This document shows positions 1-7,717 of a DNA stretch of 64,000 bases, in pieces. The stretch is taken from the NCBI GenBank assembly GCA_020722015.1, contig DYLQ01000008.1, forward strand, positions 1-64,000, written 5' to 3'. The DNA comes from Thermotoga sp. (GTDB lineage: Bacteria > Thermotogota > Thermotogae > Mesoaciditogales > Mesoaciditogaceae). The notes beneath the pieces were generated by a model. It saw only the letters and a program-made list of their open reading frames with translations, searched no databases and was not told the DNA's origin. Numbering within the stretch: position 1 is the first letter of the stretch; the number at the start of each line of letters is the position of its first letter. A program made the translations under genes and the position numbers.

Positions 1-145
1 TAAAAAACGAAGTCATTTGACTTCAGCAATTGCCTTTCGGTGTCTGGTCCTCGCTACGCTGCGGAGGCCACCTGCAAGCCAATTTACTCTCCGTCAAATT
101 TTAAATTTATACGTTGATTTTAAAAAAGATTTAGTATATACCGAA
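1..145 (-). repeat. dispersed ~130-nt intergenic element, copy A (candidate small RNA)
   Basis: Read on the minus strand, this segment repeats the sequence at about 26230-26357 on the plus strand. Both copies share TATACTAAATCTTTTT near the 5' end, then AATTTGACGGAGAG, then GCGAGGACCAGACACCGAAA, and end in a small hairpin followed by T's. This copy carries about 13 extra bases (around GTGGCCTCCGCAG) in its middle. The TATACT motif could be a -10 box and the last 24 bases look like a terminator, so the element could be a self-contained small RNA. It could equally be a REP/MITE-like repeat. It lies downstream of the ABC operon terminator. Confidence 0.55.
2..24 (-). terminator. intrinsic terminator ending repeat copy A
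   Basis: On the minus strand GAAGTC-AAAT-GACTTC forms a six-pair hairpin followed by GTTTTTT. The second copy (26334-26355) keeps the stem with one G-U pair (GAAGTC/GATTTC), which suggests the hairpin is maintained. Confidence 0.55.
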
Positions 146-162
146 TCTTTTTCAAAATAATC

Positions 163-192
163 AAAAACGAGATCCCCGATGAACTCGGGGAT
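163..192 (-). terminator. terminator of the PadR/ABC operon
   Basis: On the minus strand ATCCCCGA-GTTCA-TCGGGGAT is a perfect eight-pair stem, followed by CTCGTTTTTG. It lies 25 bases after the permease stop codon. The same palindrome (22 of 24 bases) occurs at 55790-55813, so this hairpin may itself be a small REP-like repeat. Confidence 0.75.
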
Positions 193-216
193 GATGGGTA
201 AAGCCATCCGATCGCT

Positions 217-1308
217 CTAATCTTGGGTTAATTTTTGGAACGTAAATGTCGCGGCAAGAGACGTTACAACTGCAAAGCCGATAAGCACGACGACATCAAC
301 CCATATGAAATTCCAGCCGACGTTTAAAGTTATAACATTTCTGAGCGCATCCGCAGCATACGTAAGAGGGAAAATGTAAGCGATGTATTGCATAACATGG
401 GGCATTTGCTGAATCGGAAAGAAAACGCCAGAGAAAAACATCATAGGGAAGGTTATCGTCGTCATCGTTATCATGGCCGTTTCTTGTTCTTTCATCGCGG
501 CTGTTAACATGACACCTACACCTATGAAACTGAAAGTGCCAAGTAAAAGTAAGAAAATTGTCCATAGCAAAGATATCTCGTTAAAATGTACACCAAAGAA
601 TAACCACGCGATTACCAGAATTATCATAGCCGTTACGAACCCTCTTATGGTCTGCGAAAGCACTTTTCCTATGACGATGCTGCCACGGCTTATAGGTGTA
701 ACCATTACGCCATCCAAAGTACCAAGTTCTCTTTCTCGAGTTATGGCAGATGCGAGTCCTGTCATGACGCTCATTATCGCTATCATGGCCATTAGTCCGG
801 GAACAGTGAAATCGTAGTAATTAAACGGTGTTCCATCTGCGTTGATGAGATTGGATTGCACATTTTGCTTGACGTTACTGGCACCTTCTTGTCCAAACAT
901 GCCAACAAGCATCTGTCCCATCATTATACCTGCTTGAGGATTTGCTGGACTTGGTATGACATCCATTGTTACAGGCCGATTGAGTGCTATCGATAAAGAG
1001 AAGTCTTTCGGTATCACAGCACCAACCATTATTTTTCCACTTGCCAATGCATCAATGAGATCTTGTTTGGAGTTGTAGAAGATCATCTTGTTCGTTGAAG
1101 ATGCAGGCAAAGATTTTTCCACTTTAGCGTTGAAGATAAGATCTTGAGAGTATATTCCTATATTTCCTGAGTAAGATCCGCCTGTCTTCGGGAATATAAA
1201 TCCCAACATGAGCATCATTATGATCGGCATCAAAACCGAAAACACAACCCTTGTTTTTCCTCTTAAAAATGTCTTTAAATCTTTCCATGCTATATCCCAT
1301 ATTCTCAT
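217..1308 (-). CDS. ABC-2 type transporter permease
   Basis: Membrane half of an ABC exporter of the DrrB/NodJ/YhgE-like ABC-2 class. There is one N-terminal membrane segment (about residues 20-40, VVFSVLMPIIMMLMLGFIF), an extracytoplasmic region of about 130 residues, then five hydrophobic segments. The family signature TRERELGTLDGVMVTPISR is present near residue 190. I prefer the ATG at 1308, which has AAGGAG eight bases upstream; a GTG at 1317 is the alternative. It follows the ATPase gene directly and is cotranscribed with the PadR gene. The substrate is unknown; PadR control suggests drugs or another toxic compound (inference). Confidence 0.9.
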   Translation of the reverse strand: MRIWDIAWKDLKTFLRGKTRVVFSVLMPIIMMLMLGFIFPKTGGSYSGNIGIYSQDLIFNAKVEKSLPASSTNKMIFYNSKQDLIDALASGKIMVGAVIPKDFSLSIALNRPVTMDVIPSPANPQAGIMMGQMLVGMFGQEGASNVKQNVQSNLINADGTPFNYYDFTVPGLMAMIAIMSVMTGLASAITRERELGTLDGVMVTPISRGSIVIGKVLSQTIRGFVTAMIILVIAWLFFGVHFNEISLLWTIFLLLLGTFSFIGVGVMLTAAMKEQETAMITMTTITFPMMFFSGVFFPIQQMPHVMQYIAYIFPLTYAADALRNVITLNVGWNFIWVDVVVLIGFAVVTSLAATFTFQKLTQD

Positions 1309-1313
1309 TCGTT

Positions 1314-2258
1314 TCACTCCTTAACGTTTGCCATTTCACTTTTTTCTGGTGTGTTTCCTTCGGATATTTCGACGTATATATCCTCAAGAGAAGGCTCAAG
1401 CGATTTGAAACTTCTCACCTGAACGTTTAATCTTGCTATATCTTTCATAAACCGATTCAGATCTTCCACCTGTACTTTTATGTATCCACCTTCTTGTTCG
1501 ATGATCTTTCCGTTGATGTCATTTGGAGAGAGTGTTTTATCGGTTTCCATTTCGACTATTTCCGCTTTTTTGAAATGTTTCTTGATCTCGTTGAGGGTGC
1601 CTATTGAAACTATCTTACCTTTTCTCATTATTGCCACTTTGTCGACGTTCATAAGTTCGACATCGTGAAGCACGTGGGTCGTGTAAACTATGGTTCTTCC
1701 TTCTTCTCTCAAACCAACTATGAAATCCCTTATGTGTTTTGTCGATACAGGATCGAGTCCAAGAGTGGGTTCGTCTAAAAATATTATCTTTGGATCCGGA
1801 ACAAGTGCCCTTGCAAGGTTTATCTTCTGCTTCATTCCGGTACTCATCTTGGATATAAGCATGTCCTTGAAATTCCATATGTCAAAAAGTTTCAGGAATT
1901 TTTCAGATCTTTCCTCTATAACGGTGTCTTTCATACCGTAAAGTCTTCCAAAAAATCTTATGTTTTCCATAGCGGTAAGATTGTCATAAAGTATTATCTT
2001 TTCAGCCACAAGTCCTATGTTTTTTCTGACATTTGTCGGATCTTTTAAGACGTTGTATCCCGTGACCTCTATATGTCCACTCGTAGGAACTGCCAAATTC
2101 GTTAAAATTCTTATCGTCGTGCTTTTTCCAGCACCGTTTTGTCCCAAAAGCGCGAAAAGTTCTCCGTAACCTACTTCAAAAGAAATATCATCGACAGCCT
2201 TGACGTTTTTGAAGTATTTCTTCAAATTTTTCACGATAATTGCTTTGTTCTCACTCAT
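1314..2258 (-). CDS. ABC transporter ATP-binding protein
   Basis: Energy-coupling ATPase partner of the permease downstream. It has Walker A GQNGAGKST (about residues 39-47), the ABC signature-like MSTGMKQKINLARAL, Walker B KIIFLDEPTLGLDP and the H-loop YTTHVLHDVE. About 90 further residues follow the ATPase domain, as in DrrA/CcmA-like exporters. ATG at 2258 with AAGGAGG seven bases upstream is the better start; a TTG lies two codons earlier. The gene overlaps the end of the PadR gene by a few bases, so the three genes are translated in series. Confidence 0.93.
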   Translation of the reverse strand: MSENKAIIVKNLKKYFKNVKAVDDISFEVGYGELFALLGQNGAGKSTTIRILTNLAVPTSGHIEVTGYNVLKDPTNVRKNIGLVAEKIILYDNLTAMENIRFFGRLYGMKDTVIEERSEKFLKLFDIWNFKDMLISKMSTGMKQKINLARALVPDPKIIFLDEPTLGLDPVSTKHIRDFIVGLREEGRTIVYTTHVLHDVELMNVDKVAIMRKGKIVSIGTLNEIKKHFKKAEIVEMETDKTLSPNDINGKIIEQEGGYIKVQVEDLNRFMKDIARLNVQVRSFKSLEPSLEDIYVEISEGNTPEKSEMANVKE

Positions 2259-2715
2259 TGACAAACCTCCTTAAAATTTCTTCAGATTCAACTACAAACT
2301 TTAAACTTTCTTTTAAATTCACTTTCGAATTGAAATCTTTGTTTGAAAGATCGTACAGCACATAAAGCAATTTTTTGACAACAGTTTTTATCTCCTCAGG
2401 CATCGAAGGATTTTTTTCACCGACAACGATGCCTATTTTACGCATCATCATTTTGATGGTATCTGTATTCTCTCTTAATTGTTTTACAAAATCATTCCCT
2501 TCGGGAGTTAGACTGTATATCTTTCTCCTTCCGATCACCTTCTGATCTATTAATTTTTTGTCAAGCAGATCACTTAATTGAGGATAAACTGTACCAGCAG
2601 ATGCCGGCATGCCTTTTTCTTTTGCATATTTCAAAAAGTCGTATCCCGTACCTGCTTTGTTTTCAGCCAAAAAGTTCAAAAGCATCATCTTTAACATAGG
2701 ATAAGAAGTTTTCAA
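2251..2715 (-). CDS. PadR family transcriptional regulator
   Basis: Winged-helix repressor of 154 residues. The N-terminal 80 residues hold the PadR DNA-binding domain (MLLNFLAENKAGTGYDFLKY, then SAGTVYPQLSDLLDKKLI), followed by a helical C-terminal region likely used for dimerisation. It starts at TTG 2715 behind AGGAGG. It is the first gene of the operon with the ABC-2 exporter; PadR proteins commonly repress their own operon and an adjacent pump, and release on binding the pump substrate. A palindromic AT-rich site overlaps the promoter just upstream. Confidence 0.92.
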   Translation of the reverse strand: MKTSYPMLKMMLLNFLAENKAGTGYDFLKYAKEKGMPASAGTVYPQLSDLLDKKLIDQKVIGRRKIYSLTPEGNDFVKQLRENTDTIKMMMRKIGIVVGEKNPSMPEEIKTVVKKLLYVLYDLSNKDFNSKVNLKESLKFVVESEEILRRFVNE

Positions 2716-2737
2716 ACCAAACCTCCTCTATCTATTA

Positions 2738-2783
2738 AGATATATCTATATAGATTATAGACCTTCTTGTATTTAAATTTGAA
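2738..2783 (-). promoter_or_regulatory. promoter with PadR-operator-like palindromes
   Basis: On the minus strand TATAAT occupies 2754-2759, with a weak TTCAAA about 18 bases upstream. Overlapping and just downstream of the -10 are two perfect palindromes, ATCTATATAGAT (2744-2755) and AGATATATCT (2738-2747). Their position would let a bound PadR dimer block RNA polymerase; that this is the operator is inference. Confidence 0.55.
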
Positions 2784-2872
2784 CAAATGTAAATTAAGTT
2801 TAAATTGCGATTGTGCGTACTGATCTGTTTCGTGGGCAATTATTCATTGCATAGAATGGCAGTAATTAAATT

Positions 2873-4384
2873 TTAAATCAAAGATTTTTGATTTTCGGCA
2901 AATATTTTTTTGTAAAGATCTGAACCATAACTTGTCTGCAAAGGCTCTCCTTCTTTGAGCTTAAAAGGCCTGCTTCCGTCTGTACTCCTTTCGGCCCTCA
3001 GAAAAAGTGCATTATCCATTTTTTGTTTGTAAAAACCATGAGATAATTCGTACATGTGTGTTACGAAAAAGACTTTGATGTTTTTTTCGACAAGTGCCAA
3101 GACTATTTGTTTTGCTATTTCAGATCCTTCTCTTTCATTTGTCGCGGCGAACGATTCGTTGAAAAGTACCATTGAGTTGGATTGGACCAAGTTTGCGATC
3201 TCATCCATCCTTTTTAATTCCTCATCGAACTTACCGCTATCCATTTTTTTATCTTCTTCACGTTTGTAGTGCGTGAATATCCCACTTGAAATGTTTGCCG
3301 TAAATCTTTGTGCCGGTACAAAGATCCCTGCTTGCATCATTAATTGCGCAATGCCTACGCTTCTGAGAAAAGTTGACTTTCCTCCTTGATTTGCACCGGT
3401 TATAAAGACGAGATCTTTTCCATTGGCGTTGATTTCATTTCCAACAATCCTTTCTTCTTTGATGATGGCAAGGGAAATATCGTAGAGATTTTCAAAATCA
3501 TGTACCCGTTCGTTCATCGGCCTCGGCTCAGGAAAACAAATCGGTTCTCCGATTTTGACGATTCGATCGTGAAGATTAAGCACTCCAACGTAAAAGGCCA
3601 ATTCTGTGCGCATCATTTTGAAGAAACTCAAAATATGATCCGTAGACTGAGCAAGAGCGTTCGCAACGGAATTTATTGCCTTGTCCTTTATCTGTCCAAG
3701 GGCTTCGGCACCCCTTTCGTCCCTGTCACTTATCGCAAATGTGTAAGATTCTTCCTTTTTTGAAAAGACTCGATCCAAAAAGTTCCCCCTTTTTTCATCA
3801 GACTTTAAAATCAAATAATCTTTTCCCTTGTTTCCCGTACCCAAACTCACACCGATAAGCATACCATTTTTGAATTCAAGATCTCTGAGATGCTCCTCAA
3901 TAGTTTCAAAATATTCGTCGTTAAGTTCAACCTGAATCATCTTGAAAAAACGTTTGAAACCTTCGGATTCGAATTTGGAAGACTCCTCATCCGCGATCTT
4001 TTTCAATTTTTTCAAAGTGCCGATGAAAAGGTGTAAAAGGTCTATTGAACTGTGCAATATGGCATCCGGATATTTGCTGAAAAAACCAAAATACGTTTTT
4101 TTCTCCTGTCCTATTCCTTCAATGGCTATTGAGTAAAGGTTCCTTACCGTTGCTGAATTTTTCAAGCAATCTTTGATCACATCCTGACGGTAGAGAATCG
4201 TATCCACGTAATTAAGGCTTGAAAGTAAAACCTTTTTTGAAATGTCAAAGATAAACTCATCGCCATTTGACATGACGTTGAATATGGTGTTCAATTCGAG
4301 ATCCTGGACGAGATAATCCGTAAATGAAGGAAGTGAATGTTCCGAATCGAAATCGCGATTTCTGAAAAGTAAAAAAGCTTTCAT
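2873..4384 (-). CDS. MutS-like ATPase, second of a pair
   Basis: A 503-residue protein with a helical core (roughly 60-310) and a C-terminal MutS-type ABC ATPase domain: Walker A TGANQGGKST (329-338), Walker B SMVLFNES (404-411), and FVTHMYE. The Walker B aspartate is Asn (NE instead of DE), as in the upstream paralogue. The mismatch-recognition and connector domains of true MutS (800+ residues) are absent, so it is not a mismatch-repair MutS. Its ATG overlaps the stop of the upstream paralogue (ATGA), implying coupled translation and perhaps a heterodimer. It is under the riboswitch at 5920-5990. Function unknown. Confidence 0.85.
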   Translation of the reverse strand: MKAFLLFRNRDFDSEHSLPSFTDYLVQDLELNTIFNVMSNGDEFIFDISKKVLLSSLNYVDTILYRQDVIKDCLKNSATVRNLYSIAIEGIGQEKKTYFGFFSKYPDAILHSSIDLLHLFIGTLKKLKKIADEESSKFESEGFKRFFKMIQVELNDEYFETIEEHLRDLEFKNGMLIGVSLGTGNKGKDYLILKSDEKRGNFLDRVFSKKEESYTFAISDRDERGAEALGQIKDKAINSVANALAQSTDHILSFFKMMRTELAFYVGVLNLHDRIVKIGEPICFPEPRPMNERVHDFENLYDISLAIIKEERIVGNEINANGKDLVFITGANQGGKSTFLRSVGIAQLMMQAGIFVPAQRFTANISSGIFTHYKREEDKKMDSGKFDEELKRMDEIANLVQSNSMVLFNESFAATNEREGSEIAKQIVLALVEKNIKVFFVTHMYELSHGFYKQKMDNALFLRAERSTDGSRPFKLKEGEPLQTSYGSDLYKKIFAENQKSLI

Positions 4385-5904
4385 GATTTTATCCTTTCTT
4401 TTAAAGATTTGTAAGTCAAACGATACTTCTCAGCTATGGATATGGCATAAGACAATCCATCCGATGGCTTTCTCAAAACCTTGTAAATTCTTACAGATGG
4501 ATTGTTTGGATCTACGGTTCCAACCATACTTACAACTTTTTCATTCATACAGGTTATCTCGTCTATGAATGTAACCCATACGGCCAAAAGATCAAGATCG
4601 TATATAATCGCCATTACCTTTTTGCTCAAGTAAAGCGCATCTTCCAAAGTCGTTGAAGAAAACATCTCGTTCATTATGATTATACTTTTAGAGGTCGCTT
4701 TTTTCAGAATAAGGTTTATCCTGAACAGATCATCTTCGAGTTTCCCGCGGAGATTGTTTATATTTTCTTCTCTTTCAAAGTGCGTAAAGATTTCATCGAA
4801 TAAAAAAAGTTTGGCTTCATTTCCAGGTACGGGGCAACCGATGCTTGCAAGATAATGAAGTTGTCCGAAAGTTCGCGCAAATGTCGTTTTACCGCCTTGG
4901 TTTGGCCCCGTCACAGCGAAAATGCGTTCGTTACCTTTAAGATAAAAATCGTTGGTTACGACTGGCTTTTGATCGTCTGCCAATTTATCGGCAAGCGAAA
5001 GGTCGAAGGTTTTGTTGGCGTAAATCTCCTTGTCCTGTGTGATCTGTGGAATACAAAATTCAAGTCCGTTCCTTTTGAATTTGGATATGTATTCGATGTA
5101 AGAGATGTAAAATTGAATTTCTCTGTCAAAATCGGAGATCATTTCGTTCATGAAATTCGAATTATCAGTGTAATATCTGTCAAGCTTTTCAAAAATATCT
5201 GGATAAAGTAACGCAACAAAATCAAGTATTTTGGCCTCAACGTGGTTCATGTCCGGAAATTCGTTGAATGTAACTGTGTAATCTTTGACGGATCCCTGCC
5301 TGAATTTTTCAAATATTTCCTCTATTTCCTGGCCATAATCTTTTTCGGAGTGATCTCTTTTTACCTTGATCGCATTCCCTTTGACAAACAAAGTATATTT
5401 TATCTGTAGAAGTTCATTTTTTAACGTCTCGGTTTGAGCGATAAGAGACTTAAAATCGTTTGAATCGACGTAATTTTTCAAAAGCTTAAAAAAAGATGTA
5501 AAACCTCTCGATTTCAGTTCAACGGAAAGTGCTTTTTCAAGTTTTTTCACTGCATCACAATAAATTTCAACTCCGTCCAAAAACCATCTTTCTTTCTGGT
5601 ATTTGTATGACAGTTTATCCGATTGCTCAAAAGATCTTCTCACCATACGCATTTTATCTTCGAATTTCAATATGTTTTCAAACAAGTCCTCGTTTTCAAG
5701 ATCTCGCATCACTTCCTGCCTGTATTCTATCGAATCTATATCTTCAAGTTTCGTGTAGAAATATGGTTTCAAGTTGTATTCTTCCTTTTTGGATGTAACG
5801 GAATTCACAATCTGATCGATGTTAAGATCCACAAAAAAATCTGGAATCAGAGCGTTTTTCGCCTTTATTTTGTCATTTTCATTCAAGAAAAGTATGCTGA
5901 ACAT
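4381..5904 (-). CDS. MutS-like ATPase, first of a pair, fluoride-riboswitch controlled
   Basis: A 507-residue protein with a long helical region (60-290) and a C-terminal MutS-family ATPase: Walker A TGPNQGGKTT (332-341), FDEIFTHFEREE (about 369-380), and Walker B SIIIMNEMFSSTT with Asn where MutS has Asp. It lacks MutS domains I-II. The real start is ATG 5904, seven bases after AAGGAGG; the upstream in-frame ATG at 5943 lies inside the riboswitch terminator and is not a start. It is first gene of a two-gene operon. The role in fluoride stress is inferred from the riboswitch only. Confidence 0.87.
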   Translation of the reverse strand: MFSILFLNENDKIKAKNALIPDFFVDLNIDQIVNSVTSKKEEYNLKPYFYTKLEDIDSIEYRQEVMRDLENEDLFENILKFEDKMRMVRRSFEQSDKLSYKYQKERWFLDGVEIYCDAVKKLEKALSVELKSRGFTSFFKLLKNYVDSNDFKSLIAQTETLKNELLQIKYTLFVKGNAIKVKRDHSEKDYGQEIEEIFEKFRQGSVKDYTVTFNEFPDMNHVEAKILDFVALLYPDIFEKLDRYYTDNSNFMNEMISDFDREIQFYISYIEYISKFKRNGLEFCIPQITQDKEIYANKTFDLSLADKLADDQKPVVTNDFYLKGNERIFAVTGPNQGGKTTFARTFGQLHYLASIGCPVPGNEAKLFLFDEIFTHFEREENINNLRGKLEDDLFRINLILKKATSKSIIIMNEMFSSTTLEDALYLSKKVMAIIYDLDLLAVWVTFIDEITCMNEKVVSMVGTVDPNNPSVRIYKVLRKPSDGLSYAISIAEKYRLTYKSLKERIKS

Positions 5905-5919
5905 CTCAAAAACCTCCTT

Positions 5920-5990
5920 AAAAAACAAAATGGCTTCCATCAATAGAAGCCATCAGCCTTCAAGGCGATAAGGGAGCCTCATCCCGTTCC
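5920..5990 (-). ncRNA. fluoride (crcB-type) riboswitch with terminator platform
   Basis: On the minus strand the aptamer runs from about 5985 to 5943: GGGATGAGGCTCCC (stem GGG/CCC, eight-base loop ATGAGGCT), a joining TTATC, hairpin GCC-TTGAA-GGC, then TGATGGCTTCTAT. This follows the Thermotoga petrophila fluoride aptamer layout (GGCGAUGGUGUUCGCC, small hairpin, GAUGRC-type tail). Loop bases GAGGC can pair with GCTTC to form the pseudoknot. GCTTC also lies in the terminator stem ATGGCTTC/GAAGCCAT (5930-5953) followed by TTTGTTTTTT, so ligand binding should prevent termination and switch the MutS-like genes on. No ligand test is possible here. Confidence 0.8.
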
Positions 5991-5991
5991 T

Positions 5992-5997
5992 ATTATA
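5992..5997 (-). promoter_or_regulatory. -10 box of the mutS-like operon
   Basis: TATAAT on the minus strand, ending about seven bases before the first aptamer base. No good -35 is visible (TTTTTC at 6015-6020, 17-base spacer). Confidence 0.6.
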
Positions 5998-6052
5998 GCA
6001 CTTTCAAAAAGCACGAAAAAAATAATTCATATCTTTTTAAACAAACATCGTG

Positions 6053-6058
6053 TATAAT
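6053..6058 (+). promoter_or_regulatory. -10 box of the FHL-like operon
   Basis: TATAAT about ten bases before the plus-strand aptamer stem. The -35 is weak. It lies only 55 bases from the divergent -10, so the two transcription units share one regulatory region. Confidence 0.6.
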
Positions 6059-6062
6059 ATTG

Positions 6063-6132
6063 GCGGTGGCAGTGGAGTTTGCCCAAACAGCTTAACAGCC
6101 GATGACTCCTACCTATTTTCAGGTGGGAGGTG
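6063..6132 (+). ncRNA. fluoride (crcB-type) riboswitch with RBS-sequestering platform
   Basis: Aptamer at about 6068-6113: stem GGCA/TGCC closing loop GTGGAGTT, linker CAAAC, hairpin GCT-TAAC-AGC, then CGATGACTCCTACC. Layout and tail match the fluoride aptamer, with loop GGAGT able to pair perfectly with ACTCC as the pseudoknot. The same CTCCTACCT can instead pair with AGGTGGGAG (6121-6129), burying the ribosome binding site GGGAGG of the TTG start at 6137. Ligand binding should therefore free the site and switch translation on. There is no T-run, so control is likely translational, unlike the divergent copy. Confidence 0.85.
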
Positions 6133-6136
6133 TATT

Positions 6137-7075
6137 TTGTTAGCGTTAAGTGTAATCCAGCTTGTTTATGTACTTGCGTTGGCTCCTCTTATTGCAGGGA
6201 TAATATCTACAATCGAAGAGCGTATTGAATCCAAAAGAGGGCCGAGTATCTTTCAGCCCTACTATGATCTTCTAAAACTTTTCCGAAAGGAAAATGTTAT
6301 TCCCGCAAAATCTTCGCCAATCTTCAGGATAGGTCCTTACGTTACTTTCAGCCTTTACATGCTTTTGACTCTTGTCCTTCCGATAATAACGGCATTCCCT
6401 TTGCAATTTGGACCTGTTGTGGATTTCATAGGAGGGGGGCTTACATTCGGTGCAGCGGCAACTTTTAAAAAGCTCATGGCTTTGGACAGCAGAAGTAATT
6501 ACGCACACCTTGGCACATCAAGATCGGCCAGCATCGGGGCACTATCTGAGCCTATAACCGTTTTGATCTTCATAATGTTGGGTGTCATTTCCAAAACAAA
6601 CAATCCTTACATTATAAACAACGTACTTCAAACTTCCATGACATGGTATCTCTCACTTGTCCATTGGTTCGTCGCAGCGGCATTTTTCATGGTTTTACTT
6701 GTCGAAACTGGGAAACTACCCATAGAATCTCATTCGACTGCTGAGCTCGGTGCGATAGATCAATCGATGGAGATCGAATATTCCGGATCCGATCTTGCAT
6801 TTTTCAAGTGGGGCGGATATGCAAAACAATTCCTTTTGATGAGCGTGTTTTTAAACGTTTACACGGTGCCTTTCTGGGTACCCATGAAAATGAACTTCGA
6901 TTCCGTATTCATCTACATGGGAATTCAACTTTTAAAGTTGGTGGGTCTTGCCATAGTCTTTGCTTTCTTCGAAGAAAGTGTCTCCAAATTCAGACTTCTC
7001 AAAAACTTTGATTACATTGCCGTAGCCTTTTCGATGGCGTTTTTAAGTTTTCTTGTCTTCAGCATCTCGGGGTGA
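6137..7075 (+). CDS. FHL/complex-I-like membrane subunit, HyfC/NuoH type
   Basis: Membrane anchor subunit homologous to HyfC/HycD and complex I NuoH, about 312 residues with eight hydrophobic segments. Family motifs are ESKRGPSIFQPYYDLLKLFRKE (about residues 28-49) and VETGKLPIESHSTAE...MEIEYSGSDLAFF. The start is TTG 6137 with GGGAGG six bases upstream; the longer frame from GTG 6050 runs through the riboswitch and is rejected. In the family this subunit connects the antiporter-like subunits to the hydrophilic arm. It is first gene of a seven-gene operon. Confidence 0.87.
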   Translation: MLALSVIQLVYVLALAPLIAGIISTIEERIESKRGPSIFQPYYDLLKLFRKENVIPAKSSPIFRIGPYVTFSLYMLLTLVLPIITAFPLQFGPVVDFIGGGLTFGAAATFKKLMALDSRSNYAHLGTSRSASIGALSEPITVLIFIMLGVISKTNNPYIINNVLQTSMTWYLSLVHWFVAAAFFMVLLVETGKLPIESHSTAELGAIDQSMEIEYSGSDLAFFKWGGYAKQFLLMSVFLNVYTVPFWVPMKMNFDSVFIYMGIQLLKLVGLAIVFAFFEESVSKFRLLKNFDYIAVAFSMAFLSFLVFSISG

Positions 7076-7079
7076 TTAT

Positions 7080-7715
7080 ATGAATGATTTTTTCATGTTA
7101 ATAGGTTTTTCGGAAATATTGCTTGTGATTTTCATGCAATGGGAAGTGTATGTTGCAAAGATAATTAAGACCTTTTCGATAAGCTCATATGCTGTATCGG
7201 TTTTCTTGCTTTATCTGAGTTTTGTCCAGCATTCGTATCTTGTCCTTATTTTAGCCATATTGACGGCCGTGATAAGAGGATTTTTTATACCTAATTTCAT
7301 TCTGAAAAGGCTTGCAAGAGATCCGTGGAGAGAAAGAGAATCAAAGCCCATTATGGGAACGGCATCTTCGATAATAATCTCTCTTGTGATAGCGATCTTC
7401 GCTTATGTGCTTTACGAGGCAACGATGTTGAATTTCATAGGAGTATTGTCGGGAGCCATTCCGATTGCACTTGTCTTTCAAGGCGCTTTTCTTGTGATCT
7501 CGAGGAGAAACGCCTTTATCCAACTTGTAGGATATATGGTTATGGAAAATGCGGCCTTTTTGTTCACGGGATATCTCTTTCCCGATCTTCCTTTCAGCGT
7601 AGAAGCTGGAACGGTGCTTGATCTTATAGGAGTCGTTATGATTTCGGGAATAATAATGAGGATGAGAGAAAATTCTCCGAAAAAATCAGACGATATCGAT
7701 GAATTGAGGGGATAA
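7080..7715 (+). CDS. FHL-like membrane subunit, HyfE type
   Basis: About 211 residues, strongly hydrophobic with about seven membrane segments, matching HyfE/HycC-type small subunits (NuoK-like part plus extension), including the segment FIPNFILKRLARDPWRERESKPIMGTAS. The start is ATG 7080 behind GGGGTGAT. It is placed between the HyfC-like and HyfF-like genes exactly as in hyf operons. Likely part of the proton-path portion of the membrane arm (family knowledge). Confidence 0.8.
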   Translation: MNDFFMLIGFSEILLVIFMQWEVYVAKIIKTFSISSYAVSVFLLYLSFVQHSYLVLILAILTAVIRGFFIPNFILKRLARDPWRERESKPIMGTASSIIISLVIAIFAYVLYEATMLNFIGVLSGAIPIALVFQGAFLVISRRNAFIQLVGYMVMENAAFLFTGYLFPDLPFSVEAGTVLDLIGVVMISGIIMRMRENSPKKSDDIDELRG

Positions 7716-7717
7716 AT

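Noticed and set aside
6050-6136. Extended N-terminus of the HyfC-like protein from GTG 6050
   Set aside because: It would be translated from the -10 box and riboswitch; the TTG at 6137 has a proper ribosome site and begins the family's first membrane helix.
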